A DNA stretch of 64,000 nucleotides from an alpha proteobacterium U9-1i (lineage in GTDB: Bacteria > Pseudomonadota > Alphaproteobacteria > Caulobacterales > Aquidulcibacteraceae). Positions 54,342-62,597 of the stretch are shown here, piece by piece; the first letter of the stretch is position 1; every line of letters starts with the position of its first letter. Position numbers and translations under genes: made by a program. A model generated the notes under the pieces. That model saw only the letters and a list, made by a program, of their open reading frames with translations. It searched no databases and was not told the DNA's origin. Location of the stretch: contig BBSY01000002.1 of NCBI GenBank assembly GCA_000974665.1, positions 806,001-870,000 of the forward strand, given 5' to 3'.

Positions 54342-54374
54342 AGGCGGACGCGGCCCATTCGCCGCGCCCGCCTC
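54342..54374 (-). terminator. Hairpin after copy 2
   Basis: AGGCGGACGCGGC / GCCGCGCCCGCCT arms lie between copies 1 and 2; on the minus strand a short TTTGCGTT follows. It could end the transcript of the upstream small genes, leaving copy 1 to its own promoter. Confidence 0.4.
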
Positions 54375-54402
54375 ACCAATCCCGAAATCGGGGCGGAAGT
54401 GA

Positions 54403-54651
54403 TCAGGGATTGGTGTTCGGGTTATCGTCGGTCGCGTCGTTGACGGAATCCTCGACGCGCTCGCCAACGCCATCCACCACTTCGCCAGCGTTCTCAAGCA
54501 CGCCGTCGTCTCGATCTGTGGCGCGATCATCTCCCGGCGTCGCAGCAGCCTCGGCGGCAGGCGCATCGGCTTCAACCGACGTCGTCTGTCCGCACGCGGC
54601 GAGCGTGAACAAGCTTGCCGCACCGGCGGCGATCAGAAGTGTCTTCAGCAT
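54403..54651 (-). CDS. Tiny acidic lipoprotein (DDNPNTNP end), copy 2
   Basis: An 82-residue lipoprotein; MLKTLLIAAGAASLFTLAAC has lipobox LAAC. The mature sequence has an acidic, Glu/Ala-rich linker and ends VNDATDDNPNTNP, clearly related to the end of copy 1. The start at 54651 has GGAG six bases upstream; the longer frame to 54720 is rejected. A G/C hairpin at about 54342-54374 follows on this strand. Confidence 0.75.
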   Translation of the reverse strand: MLKTLLIAAGAASLFTLAACGQTTSVEADAPAAEAAATPGDDRATDRDDGVLENAGEVVDGVGERVEDSVNDATDDNPNTNP

Positions 54652-54694
54652 AACAATCTCCAGTGGCTTTTGAGGAAGGCGTCGCTTGCGCGAC

Positions 54695-54946
54695 TTACGG
54701 TGTGGTGCTGCGATCGCCATCAGTGGCGTCGCTCAGTGCATCGGCGGGATCGTTGTTTTGTTTTCCCGAAGCTTCGTCGATAGCCTCGCCTGCTTGCTCA
54801 AAGGCGCCGTCGCTCGAATTGACCTCACCAGTGGTGGTTTGCTCGATCTGCGAGTCGAGGTTTTCGCCGGCTTCCTCGGCGCTATCGCCGCAAGCGCCAA
54901 GCGCGCACACAGCCGCTACCGAAACGGCAAGCATCAGCTTACGCAT
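54695..54946 (-). CDS. Tiny acidic lipoprotein, copy 3
   Basis: An 83-residue lipoprotein, MRKLMLAVSVAAVCALGAC (lipobox LGAC), with acidic helical sequence (AEEAGENLDSQIEQTTTGEVNSSDGAFEQAGEAIDEA) and ending DATDGDRSTTP, a looser relative of copies 1 and 2. GGAG stands seven bases ahead of the ATG. It follows the DUF1328 gene by 27 bp. Confidence 0.75.
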   Translation of the reverse strand: MRKLMLAVSVAAVCALGACGDSAEEAGENLDSQIEQTTTGEVNSSDGAFEQAGEAIDEASGKQNNDPADALSDATDGDRSTTP

Positions 54947-54973
54947 GTGATTTCTCCAGATTTTCAGCTGCGT

Positions 54974-55138
54974 TCAGGCCCTGGTGCGAAGCCCGCCAAT
55001 GAGGCCGAGCACGAACAGAACAACGAACAGGAAGAACAGGATACGAGCGATCTCCGCCGCAGCGAAGGCGACGATGCCGAACCCAAAGACGCCCGCGATG
55101 ATTGCGAGCACGAGGAAGGTTAGGGCCCAACCGAGCAT
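54974..55138 (-). CDS. DUF1328 small membrane protein (UPF0391)
   Basis: A 54-residue protein, too short for many ORF lists, read as [20 protein letters not shown] then [20 protein letters not shown] and [11 protein letters not shown]. This is DUF1328/YtjA: two membrane helices with a short Gly-rich turn. Family members are induced in general stress. GGAG stands eight bases ahead of ATG. A GGAAC-N16-GGTT promoter candidate lies about 47 bp upstream. It heads the small-lipoprotein run. Confidence 0.9.
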   Translation of the reverse strand: MLGWALTFLVLAIIAGVFGFGIVAFAAAEIARILFFLFVVLFVLGLIGGLRTRA

Positions 55139-55184
55139 GACGTAATCTCCAGTTTTGCGCTCGCGGCGCGGTAGTCGGAGATGA

Positions 55185-55209
55185 AACCACCGCCGCGGCG
55201 AAAGGTTCC
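55185..55209 (-). promoter_or_regulatory. EcfG-like promoter candidate for the DUF1328 gene
   Basis: Read on the minus strand, GGAAC (55209-55205), 16 bp and GGTT (55188-55185) differ from the EcfG/sigmaT general-stress consensus (GGAAC-N16/17-CGTT) at one base. A facing site on the plus strand, GGAAC at 55216-55220 with CGGT 17 bp on, is a weaker candidate for the pirin gene. Confidence 0.5.
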
Positions 55210-55283
55210 CGAGGCGGAACTCAAGTTAGTGGGGACGCGGTAAACCAATGACGAAACCGTCATGAGCGTGTACCTATCGCCTG

Positions 55284-56210
55284 ATGAGCATCCGGCCTGG
55301 CGATGAAACCAACCCCGCGACCGCCGCGTCCAGCGCCAGTGCGTTTGTGGAATCCATAGTCGTGCCGCGCGCGCGCGATCTTGGCGGTTTTGAAGTGCGC
55401 CGCGCTTTGCCTGCCATCGAGCGGCGCATGATCGGCCCGTTCGTGTTTCTCGATCAGATGGGCCCCGCGGAGTTTCCGGCCGGAAAGGGCATTGATGTGC
55501 GCCCGCATCCACACATCAACCTCGCCACCGTGACCTACCTTTACGCCGGCGAGATTTTCCATCGCGACACGCTGGGTTCGGCGCAAGCCATTCGGCCCGG
55601 CGATCTTAATTGGATGAGCGCCGGCCGAGGCATCGCCCACAGCGAGCGCACCGCGCCGGATGTGCGCGCCGCCGGCCACCCGCTGTCCGGCCTTCAGGCT
55701 TGGGTGGCGCTGCCTGCAGCGCACGAGGAGAGCGAGCCGAGCTTTGCGCATTACTCGAAGGACGTGCTGCCGACAATCGAAGCGGAAGGCAAAAGCGTTC
55801 GCATCATCGCCGGCTCTCTCTACGGGGAGAGCTCACCTGCGAAAGTGTATTCCGATCTTTTCTACGCCGACGCGCAGCTTGCAGCTGGCGCTGTGCTGCC
55901 ACTTGATCCAGAGCACGAGGAGCGTGGCCTCTATTTGCACGATGGCGAGATTGACATCGCAGGCGATCGCTTCGAGTCAGGCCGCCTGCTTGTGTTCAAG
56001 CCGGGCGACCGCATCACCATTAAGGCGCTGGCGCCGTCGCGCTTCATGCTGTTGGGCGGGGCGCCGCTCGATGGACCACGCCACATGTGGTGGAACTTCG
56101 TGTCGTCACGCAAGGATCGCATCGAGCAAGCGAAAGCTGACTGGCAAGCCGGCCGCTTCGGCGCCGTTCCGGGCGACGACAAGGAATTCATCCCGCTGCC
56201 CGAGAAATAA
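55284..56210 (+). CDS. Pirin family protein
   Basis: A 308-residue bicupin pirin. The metal-binding pattern [24 protein letters not shown] (two His plus one further His, Glu) lies at about residues 73-95, followed by [19 protein letters not shown]. Family members bind Fe and some act as quercetinase; others regulate. Length and pattern fit bacterial pirins (YhhW type about 230; this is the longer type with extended C-terminal cupin). Its start is ATG 55284. It is divergent from the DUF1328 gene. Confidence 0.9.
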   Translation: MSIRPGDETNPATAASSASAFVESIVVPRARDLGGFEVRRALPAIERRMIGPFVFLDQMGPAEFPAGKGIDVRPHPHINLATVTYLYAGEIFHRDTLGSAQAIRPGDLNWMSAGRGIAHSERTAPDVRAAGHPLSGLQAWVALPAAHEESEPSFAHYSKDVLPTIEAEGKSVRIIAGSLYGESSPAKVYSDLFYADAQLAAGAVLPLDPEHEERGLYLHDGEIDIAGDRFESGRLLVFKPGDRITIKALAPSRFMLLGGAPLDGPRHMWWNFVSSRKDRIEQAKADWQAGRFGAVPGDDKEFIPLPEK

Positions 56211-56300
56211 GTTCGCGCATTAACGCTGCAGCGCTCTTGCAATCCATCCCGCCCGTGATTGAGTAGCGGCCGAGCCCTTGAAGGGCCCGAACCAGCAGAA

Positions 56301-56328
56301 GCGGCGTCGCCGCCTGTCGGGACGCCGC
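56301..56328 (+). promoter_or_regulatory. Leader hairpin upstream of the EF-G paralogue
   Basis: An 8-bp stem GCGGCGTC (56301-56308) / GACGCCGC (56321-56328) lies 25 bp before the ATG at 56353. A second inverted repeat (GCCCTTGAAGGGC, about 56274-56286) precedes it. They might form an attenuator or be the end of the pirin transcript. Confidence 0.35.
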
Positions 56329-56352
56329 TCCGCCAAAAACGGGAGGTTGTCC

Positions 56353-58344
56353 ATGGCTGCGCCTAAAGCCGACTTTGTGAGAGCAATCGCGCTGGTGGGT
56401 CCCACCGGCGCGGGGAAGAGCGCCCTCGCAACTGCGCTCGCATCTGCCGCGTCCGGGGGCCCCGGCGCAGCGCCAAACGCCGCAGGTCAATCCGGCGAAA
56501 CCCACATCACCGCCCTCGATTTCATGGGTGATCACTACGCCATCATCGATACTCCCGGCGCCGTCGATTTCGTGGCTGATTCTGATTTTGCTTTGCCCGG
56601 GGTCGATCTCGCCATCGTCGTTGCCGATTCCGATCCAGACAAGGCGATGCTGTTGCAACCTTTCCTGCACGCGCTCGAAGAACAGAAAATCCCGCGCGCC
56701 TTGTTCATCAACAAAATCGACCAGGCCCGTGGCCGCATTCGCGATCTGCTTGAGGCATTCCAGCCGGTCAGCGCTGTGCCGCTGGTCGCCCGCCAAATCC
56801 CGATCTGGAAAGACGAGAAGGTTTCCGGTTTCGTCGATCTCGCTTTGGAACGGGCCTACCTCTATCAGCAAGGCAAACCTTCACAGCAAATCGACATGCC
56901 CGCCGAGCTTGCCGAGCGCGAGACCGAAGCGCGCTTCCACATGCTCGAACAGATCGCAGACTTTGACGATGAACTGATGGAGCAATTGCTCTCCGACGCG
57001 GTGCCCGATCGCGGCGTGATCTTCAACGATATCGTCCGCGAAACCCGCGACGGCTTGATCGCGCCGGTATTCTTCGGCGCCACGGCGCAAGGCTTCGGCA
57101 TTCGCCGGTTGCTCAAGGCGCTGCGCCACGACACGCCCCGACCATCCGTCGCCGCTGAGCGCCTCGGCCTTAAGGGCAAGGGCGCGTACGTGATGAAAAT
57201 CTCCCATGCCGGGCAGGCGGGGAAGCTCGCCTATGCGCGCGTGCTGGGCGGGCCAATGGCCGATACCGATCAAATCAGCCTGAGCGACGGCTCGTCCGGC
57301 CGCCCTGGCGCGCTTTTCTCTGTCCAAGGCTCGCAGACCAAGAAGGTCAGCAACGCCCCCGAAGGCGATGTCGTCGCTATCGGCAAGCTTGACCCGATCG
57401 CCGCCGGCGATTTGTTGGTCCAAGGCGCCAAGCAAGGCATCCGCTACAATCTACGCAAGCGCTATCCGGTCTACCAACTCGCCATCGCCACCAAGGACCG
57501 CAAGGACGATGTGCGCCTCTCCGGCGCGTTGCAAAAATTGACGGACGAAGACGCCGGTCTAAGCGTGCGCCACGATCAGGTGACGCACGAGATCCTGCTA
57601 GAGGGCCAAGGCGATCCGCATTTACGTTTGGTGCTTGAGCGGCTGAAGAACCGCTTCGGCGTCGACGTCGCCACCGCGCGCCCATCCACGCCCTACAAGG
57701 AAACCATCCGCAAAAGCGCAGAGAAACGTGGGCGTCACAAGAAGCAAACCGGCGGCCATGGCCAGTTCGGCGATTGCGTCATCCAAGTGAAGCCGCTGCA
57801 GCGCGGCAAGGAGTTTGAGTTCGTCGACAAAATCACCGGCGGCGCCATTCCACGGCAGTGGATTCCCGCCGTTGAAGCCGGCGTGAAAGACGCGATGACG
57901 AAAGGCCCGATCGGCTTTCCTGTCGTCGACGTGTCCGTCACTCTGATCGACGGCTCGTTTCACGCCGTCGATTCCAGCGAACACTCGTTCCAGATGGCCG
58001 GGCGCCTCGGCATGCACGATGCGCTGGCTGAATGCGATCCTGTGGTGCTGGAGCCCATCGAAAAGCTCTCGATCTTCACGCCGAGTTGGGGCACGCCGAA
58101 AATCAATTCGGCGGTGTCCTCGCGCAACGGCCAAATCCTTGGCTTCGAACCGCGCGAGGGTTGGACAGGTTGGGATCGCGTGGACGTCTATCTTCCGCAC
58201 AGCGAGCGGCAGGATTTCATCATCGAGCTCCGCTCGGTGACGCAGGGCCTCGCCACCTTCGAGGCCGAGTTCGATCACATGGTCGAACTCTCCGGCCGTC
58301 GCGCGGAAGAGGCCGCGAAGAAGGCGCAAGCTAGCGCCGCATGA
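56353..58344 (+). CDS. EF-G-like translational GTPase paralogue, catalytic His replaced
   Basis: A 663-residue EF-G family protein. G1 is GPTGAGKS (residues 16-23), G3 is DTPGA (66-70), G4 NKID (120-123). The switch-I effector stretch RGITI and about 20 residues of the usual G-domain are absent, and the His that follows DTPG in canonical EF-G (His in DTPGHVDF) is Ala here. The remaining domains II-V are recognisable (RHKKQTGGHGQFGDC, GGAIPRQWIPAVEAGVKDAM, and a full C-terminal fold). It cannot be assumed to act as the main EF-G. The GGGAGG site supports the ATG at 56353; the 25-residue longer frame is rejected. It overlaps the next gene by 4 bp. Confidence 0.9.
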   Translation: MAAPKADFVRAIALVGPTGAGKSALATALASAASGGPGAAPNAAGQSGETHITALDFMGDHYAIIDTPGAVDFVADSDFALPGVDLAIVVADSDPDKAMLLQPFLHALEEQKIPRALFINKIDQARGRIRDLLEAFQPVSAVPLVARQIPIWKDEKVSGFVDLALERAYLYQQGKPSQQIDMPAELAERETEARFHMLEQIADFDDELMEQLLSDAVPDRGVIFNDIVRETRDGLIAPVFFGATAQGFGIRRLLKALRHDTPRPSVAAERLGLKGKGAYVMKISHAGQAGKLAYARVLGGPMADTDQISLSDGSSGRPGALFSVQGSQTKKVSNAPEGDVVAIGKLDPIAAGDLLVQGAKQGIRYNLRKRYPVYQLAIATKDRKDDVRLSGALQKLTDEDAGLSVRHDQVTHEILLEGQGDPHLRLVLERLKNRFGVDVATARPSTPYKETIRKSAEKRGRHKKQTGGHGQFGDCVIQVKPLQRGKEFEFVDKITGGAIPRQWIPAVEAGVKDAMTKGPIGFPVVDVSVTLIDGSFHAVDSSEHSFQMAGRLGMHDALAECDPVVLEPIEKLSIFTPSWGTPKINSAVSSRNGQILGFEPREGWTGWDRVDVYLPHSERQDFIIELRSVTQGLATFEAEFDHMVELSGRRAEEAAKKAQASAA

Positions 58345-58913
58345 AGAAGCGCGTGCTGTATACTTGCGCCGGCGGGGATCTCGTCCTCCCGGCGCAAGCC
58401 TCCTTGCTCGCCGATCGTCAAGACGGCGGAAATCTCCTGGCGAACCCGCCGCGCCGTGTCTGGGAGCGCAGTGTGCTCAGCGTCGCCGAACTTACGGCTT
58501 GGGCGCACCTTGTCTCTGCTGCTGGGCAGGCGATGCTGGACACGCTGCCGCAGCTTGAGGGCGGTTGCATCAATTATTGGGAAGCTGGCAATTGGGCGCT
58601 CAACGACGAAGCCGAGCCCAAAGGCCCAAAGATCGCGCGTGAACACCGCAACATGCACTTGCATTTGATCGGCCGCAGCCGCTTCGCCACCAACCCGAAC
58701 CATGCCTGGGGAGAATCGCCAGCTTTCCCCAAATATGCCGACCGCCTTACGTGGTCGAAGGAATTTGCGCCGTTCAACGCCGACGAATGCACCGCGATCG
58801 TCGCGCGTACGATCGACCTGCTGAGAACGAAGTTCGCGATGCCCGATCTGCCAGCATCGCAAACGTGCCTGGCCTGCGGCTATCCAACTCCGCCCGCGGG
58901 GCACGGCTGCTGA
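58341..58913 (+). CDS. HIT-like protein co-transcribed with the EF-G paralogue
   Basis: A 190-residue protein. LEGGCINYWEAGNWALNDEAEPKGPKIAREHRNMHLHLIGRS resembles the HIT fold, with the H-x-H-x-(I/L) element in HRNMHLHLIG. A Cys-rich end (CLACGYPTPPAGHGC) hints at a zinc knuckle. It would hydrolyse nucleotides such as diadenosine polyphosphates, if HIT-like. The ATG overlaps the EF-G paralogue stop (ATGA), so the two are made together. Its stop is followed at once by the convergent curlin gene. Confidence 0.68.
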   Translation: MKKRVLYTCAGGDLVLPAQASLLADRQDGGNLLANPPRRVWERSVLSVAELTAWAHLVSAAGQAMLDTLPQLEGGCINYWEAGNWALNDEAEPKGPKIAREHRNMHLHLIGRSRFATNPNHAWGESPAFPKYADRLTWSKEFAPFNADECTAIVARTIDLLRTKFAMPDLPASQTCLACGYPTPPAGHGC

Positions 58914-59309
58914 TTATTGTCGGACGATCGCCACATGGCCGCTGCCGTTTTGGCGGATCACCGAGATCGACGGCGTCGCTGACAGCTGAAGCACCGACGC
59001 GATGTGGCCATCGCCGCGCTGCTCGACGAGCGAAAATTTGTGCTCGCCGCTCTGCACCACATCGGCGCTGTGATCGCCGCCGCTTTGATGGATCTCAGAG
59101 AGCAATCCATCGCCGCCTTGCAGCACTTGCGCTTCGAGGCCGCCGCCATCCTGCTCAATCCGAGATCGAGGTGCGCCAGCCGCGATCTCATCGGCAACCT
59201 GTGGGATGAAAACCAGTCGTCCAGCGTCGGTGTCGGCGAAGGCGGGCGTTGCCCCGAGCGCCAAAAGGCCCACTGAAACGCCGTGCAATCCCAAACGCGG
59301 TGGCACCAT
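58914..59309 (-). CDS. Curlin-repeat protein, minor type
   Basis: A 131-residue exported protein with a signal peptide (cut near AFA-DT) and four to five curlin-like repeats with S/Q-x-x-x-x-Q spacing: IEQDGGGLEAQVLQGGDGLLSEIHQSGGDHSADVVQSGEHKFSLVEQRGDGHIASVLQL. It is a CsgA/CsgB-type functional amyloid subunit. The GGGAGG ribosome site lies within a 10-bp hairpin (59316-59350). It is a second gene behind the larger curlin gene. Confidence 0.82.
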   Translation of the reverse strand: MVPPRLGLHGVSVGLLALGATPAFADTDAGRLVFIPQVADEIAAGAPRSRIEQDGGGLEAQVLQGGDGLLSEIHQSGGDHSADVVQSGEHKFSLVEQRGDGHIASVLQLSATPSISVIRQNGSGHVAIVRQ

Positions 59310-59315
59310 TCTGGC

Positions 59316-59350
59316 CTCCCTCTGCGCAGGACTCGCTCGCGCGCAGGGAG
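59316..59350 (-). promoter_or_regulatory. Hairpin between the curlin genes covering a ribosome site
   Basis: CTCCC and TGCGC (59316-59327) pair with GCGCA and GGGAG (59341-59350), a 10-bp stem with a 2-nt bulge. On the minus strand the GGGAGG ribosome site of the downstream curlin gene lies in one arm. It could act as a terminator of the first gene or as a translational gate for the second. Confidence 0.45.
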
Positions 59351-59403
59351 AAGTCTAGACCAGCTCGCCCCTTATTGGGGAGGGCCGGCGGGGGCGATTT
59401 CGA

Positions 59404-59943
59404 TTATTGGCTGACGATTGCGCTGTTGCCCACACCGGCCTGGTAGACCGCCGATGCTGAAGCCAAGGCCGAGAATTGGCTGATCAGCGCGATATGCCCG
59501 TCGCCATTCTGCTCAACGTAGGAATTCTTGTCCTCGCCCCATTGGCCGACATCGGCAATGCTGCCCGCGCCGCCATATTGGTGAACTTCGGAGATCAGGT
59601 CGGAGCCATCCTGGGTGACGCTCGCTTGCATCATGTCGCCGCCCTGCGAGACCCTTGAGTAATTCCAGCCATAGCCGGCTTGGCTTACATAGGCCGTCGC
59701 GTTCTGATCAATTTGCAATACGTAGGACGCGGTCGGTGCGTTGTGCGTGCTCACCTGATCGACCGTCGTCAGATGCCCGCGACCCCATTGCTCGATTTCG
59801 GATTCGGCTCGCGGACCTGATTGGGTGACGTAGGCCACTTGGCTCTCGCCGCCTTGCTCGATCGCGCTCTCGTGTTGCTGCGCCGAAGCGAAGCCGCACG
59901 CCGCAACCGAGAACACAACCACCGCAAATGCGAAGCGCCGCAT
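59404..59943 (-). CDS. Curlin-repeat protein, major type
   Basis: A 179-residue exported protein: signal peptide MRRFAFAVVVFSVAACGFASA, then eight or more repeats such as SAIEQGGESQVAYVTQSG, TASYVLQIDQNATAYVSQAG, ASVTQDGSDLISEVHQYGG and NSYVEQNGDGHIALISQ. This is the CsgA-like Gln/Gly/Asn/Ser repeat pattern. Curli-type amyloid fibres hold cells and surfaces. No csgDEFG, which would supply the regulator and secretion channel, lies nearby. The gene is 95 bp upstream of the minor curlin gene on the same strand. Confidence 0.87.
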   Translation of the reverse strand: MRRFAFAVVVFSVAACGFASAQQHESAIEQGGESQVAYVTQSGPRAESEIEQWGRGHLTTVDQVSTHNAPTASYVLQIDQNATAYVSQAGYGWNYSRVSQGGDMMQASVTQDGSDLISEVHQYGGAGSIADVGQWGEDKNSYVEQNGDGHIALISQFSALASASAVYQAGVGNSAIVSQ

Positions 59944-60025
59944 GCTTTGCCCCGATCAGGCGAACCCCGACCCACTGACTTCGCGGCGCCGCACGACGTT
60001 TCGCAATCGGTTTCCCTGATCGCGG

Positions 60026-60418
60026 CTAGCCGCCGAGCACCATTTGCGTCTGGAGCACGAGCGCCACGGGCTTGCCTTCGGCGGTGTCAATCTTGGTTTG
60101 CCACACGCTTGTACGTTTACCACGATGCACCGGCGTACATTCGCCGCGGACGGTCACGCCGACCTTTGCGCTGCCAATGAAATTGGTCTTGCTTTCGATC
60201 GTCGTCGTGCTCGTCGCGCCCGGCGGTAGCGACAAGAACGCGCCAATCGCGCCCAACGCATCCGCAAACGCCATGATTGCACCGCCATGCATGATCGACC
60301 CACCGGTGCAAAGGTCCTCGCGCACGACAATCGTCGCGACGATCCGTTCCGGTGAAGCTTCCGATACTTCAACGCCCATCAGCTTCGAAAACGGCATCAA
60401 GTTGGCCAGGTTTGTCAT
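60026..60418 (-). CDS. PaaI-family hot-dog thioesterase
   Basis: A 130-residue single hot-dog thioesterase. The active-site region is SIMHGGAIMAFADALGAIGAFL with the H-G-G motif and D in the following helix. It hydrolyses acyl-CoA thioesters, often phenylacetyl-CoA or aromatic acyl-CoA. The ATG is at 60418, overlapping the EamA stop by 4 bp, so it is probably made with the transporter. Confidence 0.88.
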   Translation of the reverse strand: MTNLANLMPFSKLMGVEVSEASPERIVATIVVREDLCTGGSIMHGGAIMAFADALGAIGAFLSLPPGATSTTTIESKTNFIGSAKVGVTVRGECTPVHRGKRTSVWQTKIDTAEGKPVALVLQTQMVLGG

Positions 60419-61332
60419 GCGGGCGCTCCCAACTTTGCCACACGGCGCTCATCCCACGCCGCATAGAGGCACGCGGCGATGATCAAAGCGGCGCCACCGA
60501 AAACTTGTGGCCGTGGCGTTTCCTGAAACACAAAGTAGCCGATCAAGCTCGCCCACAGCAATTCGGTGTAATGGATCGGCGCGAGCTGCTGCGCCTCGGC
60601 CTTTGCGTAAGCTTGCGCCATGAAATACATGCCGAGCGCCGCAAGCCCGCCCATCAACACGAAGAACGGCCAATCTTCCGCGCGCGGCGGCGGTGCGAGC
60701 ACAATGGCGGGGCCGGCGATGATCAGCCCGGGAATGAATGACGCTAGCAAGCCGACGACCGCCGCGCCGTCCGAGCGCGCCCGCGCGCGCATCAGGGTGA
60801 TGGACACCGTGAAGAAGCACGCCGATAGCATCACGGCTCCAACGCCCATCCAATAGCGCGTGTTCTCCGCCGGCGGCGCGCCTTGCAATGCGATCAACAC
60901 GCCGCCGAAGCCGACCGCGGCCGCCGCCAAGCTGGTCAGCCGCAATTTCTCGCCGATCATGGCGAGCGCCACAAACGGCACAACCAATGGATAAACGAAC
61001 GCAAACGTAACTGCTTCCGCCAACGGGAGGATGGTGAGCGACCAAAAAAACGTTGTCGCCGCCAGAGCAATGAAAACTCCACGCAACCAATGCGCCCGCC
61101 ACATGTCTGCGGTGATGGCGGGGCGCCCGGCCTGCAGCCAGATCGCCAGTGAAAACATCGTCCCGAACACGTACCGCCCGAGCACAACGACCAAAGTGTG
61201 GTTGGTGGAGGTCAGGTGCTTGATCGTCGCGTCCATGACCGACAGCGCCATCACGCCGAAGACGAGCACCAGGGTAGGCGGCAGCGCGCGCGCTGCCGCC
61301 GCCGGAGCGTCGGCGTTGGGTTTTATGCTCAT
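60415..61332 (-). CDS. EamA/DMT-family transporter
   Basis: A 305-residue drug/metabolite transporter with ten predicted helices in two EamA repeats. The first ends FVALAMIGEKLRLTSLAAAAVGFGGVLIALQG, and the second HYTELLWASLIGYFVFQETPRPQVFGGAALIIAACLY, each with the E-K-L and E-T-P motifs typical of DMT proteins. The substrate is unknown. The ATG at 61332 follows GGGAAC; the longer frame to 61383 is not supported. It is divergent from the acyl-CoA dehydrogenase. Confidence 0.88.
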   Translation of the reverse strand: MSIKPNADAPAAAARALPPTLVLVFGVMALSVMDATIKHLTSTNHTLVVVLGRYVFGTMFSLAIWLQAGRPAITADMWRAHWLRGVFIALAATTFFWSLTILPLAEAVTFAFVYPLVVPFVALAMIGEKLRLTSLAAAAVGFGGVLIALQGAPPAENTRYWMGVGAVMLSACFFTVSITLMRARARSDGAAVVGLLASFIPGLIIAGPAIVLAPPPRAEDWPFFVLMGGLAALGMYFMAQAYAKAEAQQLAPIHYTELLWASLIGYFVFQETPRPQVFGGAALIIAACLYAAWDERRVAKLGAPA

Positions 61333-61433
61333 CGGAAGTTCCCGCGTGCCGGCGATGTGGGGAATGTCGCAGGGGCGCGTCAAGCCACCCGCGACGGCTG
61401 GCGGGCCGGCGGCGAGGCGCTATAACCCGCCCC

Positions 61434-62570
61434 ATGACCGACCTCACCGAAGACCAAACCCTGATTGTCGATACCGCCCGCGATTTCGCGCAGGACAAAT
61501 TGCGTCCCAACGCCGCGCGGTGGGAAGAGGAGGGGCTGGACCGCGGCGTCCTTCAAGAGCTCGCCGCGCTCGGCTTTGCCGGCATTTATGTACGCGAGGA
61601 CGTGGGCGGCTCGGGCCTTTCGCGGTTAGACGCTGCCCTCATCTTCGAGCAACTCTCGCGCGGATGCATCTCCACGGCGGCGTTCCTCTCCATCCACAAC
61701 ATGTGTTCGTGGATGATCGATAGCTTCGCCAGCGAGGAGCAGCGCCAACGCCTGCTGCCCCCGCTGACCAGCATGGAGAAAATCGCCTCGTACTGCCTCA
61801 CCGAGCCAGGCTCCGGCTCCGACGCGGCGGCGTTGCGCACAACGGCGAAGCCCGACGGCAATGAGCACTATGTGCTCAACGGTTCGAAGGCGTTCATTTC
61901 CGGCGCCAGTTTCTCGGACCAATATGTCGTCATGTGCCGCACCGGAGTCGACGGGCCCAAAGGCGTGTCTACCGTGGTGATCGATAACGGCACGCCTGGA
62001 TTGTCGTTCGGTAAGCTCGAAGACAAGATGGGCTGGCGCGCTCAGCCGACCGCGATCGTGAACTTCGAGGATTGCCGCGTCTCGGCGGAGAACCGCATCG
62101 GCCCGGAAGGCGAGGGCTTCAAATACGCGATGAAGGGTCTCGACGGCGGACGTCTCAACATCGCCGCCTGCGCCCTGGGCGGCGCGCAAGATGCTTTGGA
62201 CCGCGCCATCGCCTACGTCAAAGAGCGCAAGCAATTCGGCAAAGCCATCGTTGACTTTCAGGCGGTCCAGTTCGCGCTCGCCGACATGGACACCGAACTC
62301 TCCGCCGCGCGCTCATTCCTGTACACCGCCGCGCGCAAGCTCGATGCGAAGGCGCCCGACGCCACCAAGTATTGCGCCATGGCGAAACGCTTTGTCACCG
62401 ACACCGCCTACAGCGTCGCGGACCGCGCGCTGCAATTGTTTGGCGGCTACGGCTACCTCAAGGATTACGAAGTCGAACGCATTGTGCGAGACCTCCGCGT
62501 GCACCGGATCCTCGAAGGCACGAACGAGATCATGCGTGTCATCATCGCGCGCGAAATGCTGAAGGCGTAA
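61434..62570 (+). CDS. Acyl-CoA dehydrogenase, isobutyryl-CoA dehydrogenase-like
   Basis: A 378-residue acyl-CoA dehydrogenase. Signatures: CLTEPGSGSDAAALRTTA (FAD and substrate loops), YVLNGSKAFISGA, MGWRAQPTAIVNFEDCRVSAENRIG, and QLFGGYGYLKDYEVERIVRDLRVHRILEGTNEIMRVII, where the Glu in EGTNEI is the catalytic base. DGGRLNIAACALGGAQ resembles isobutyryl-CoA dehydrogenase in valine breakdown. It is followed by a DUF5367 gene. No other valine-pathway gene lies in view. Confidence 0.88.
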   Translation: MTDLTEDQTLIVDTARDFAQDKLRPNAARWEEEGLDRGVLQELAALGFAGIYVREDVGGSGLSRLDAALIFEQLSRGCISTAAFLSIHNMCSWMIDSFASEEQRQRLLPPLTSMEKIASYCLTEPGSGSDAAALRTTAKPDGNEHYVLNGSKAFISGASFSDQYVVMCRTGVDGPKGVSTVVIDNGTPGLSFGKLEDKMGWRAQPTAIVNFEDCRVSAENRIGPEGEGFKYAMKGLDGGRLNIAACALGGAQDALDRAIAYVKERKQFGKAIVDFQAVQFALADMDTELSAARSFLYTAARKLDAKAPDATKYCAMAKRFVTDTAYSVADRALQLFGGYGYLKDYEVERIVRDLRVHRILEGTNEIMRVIIAREMLKA

Positions 62571-62597
62571 GCCGGCCGCCCCAATGGAGAAGTATCT

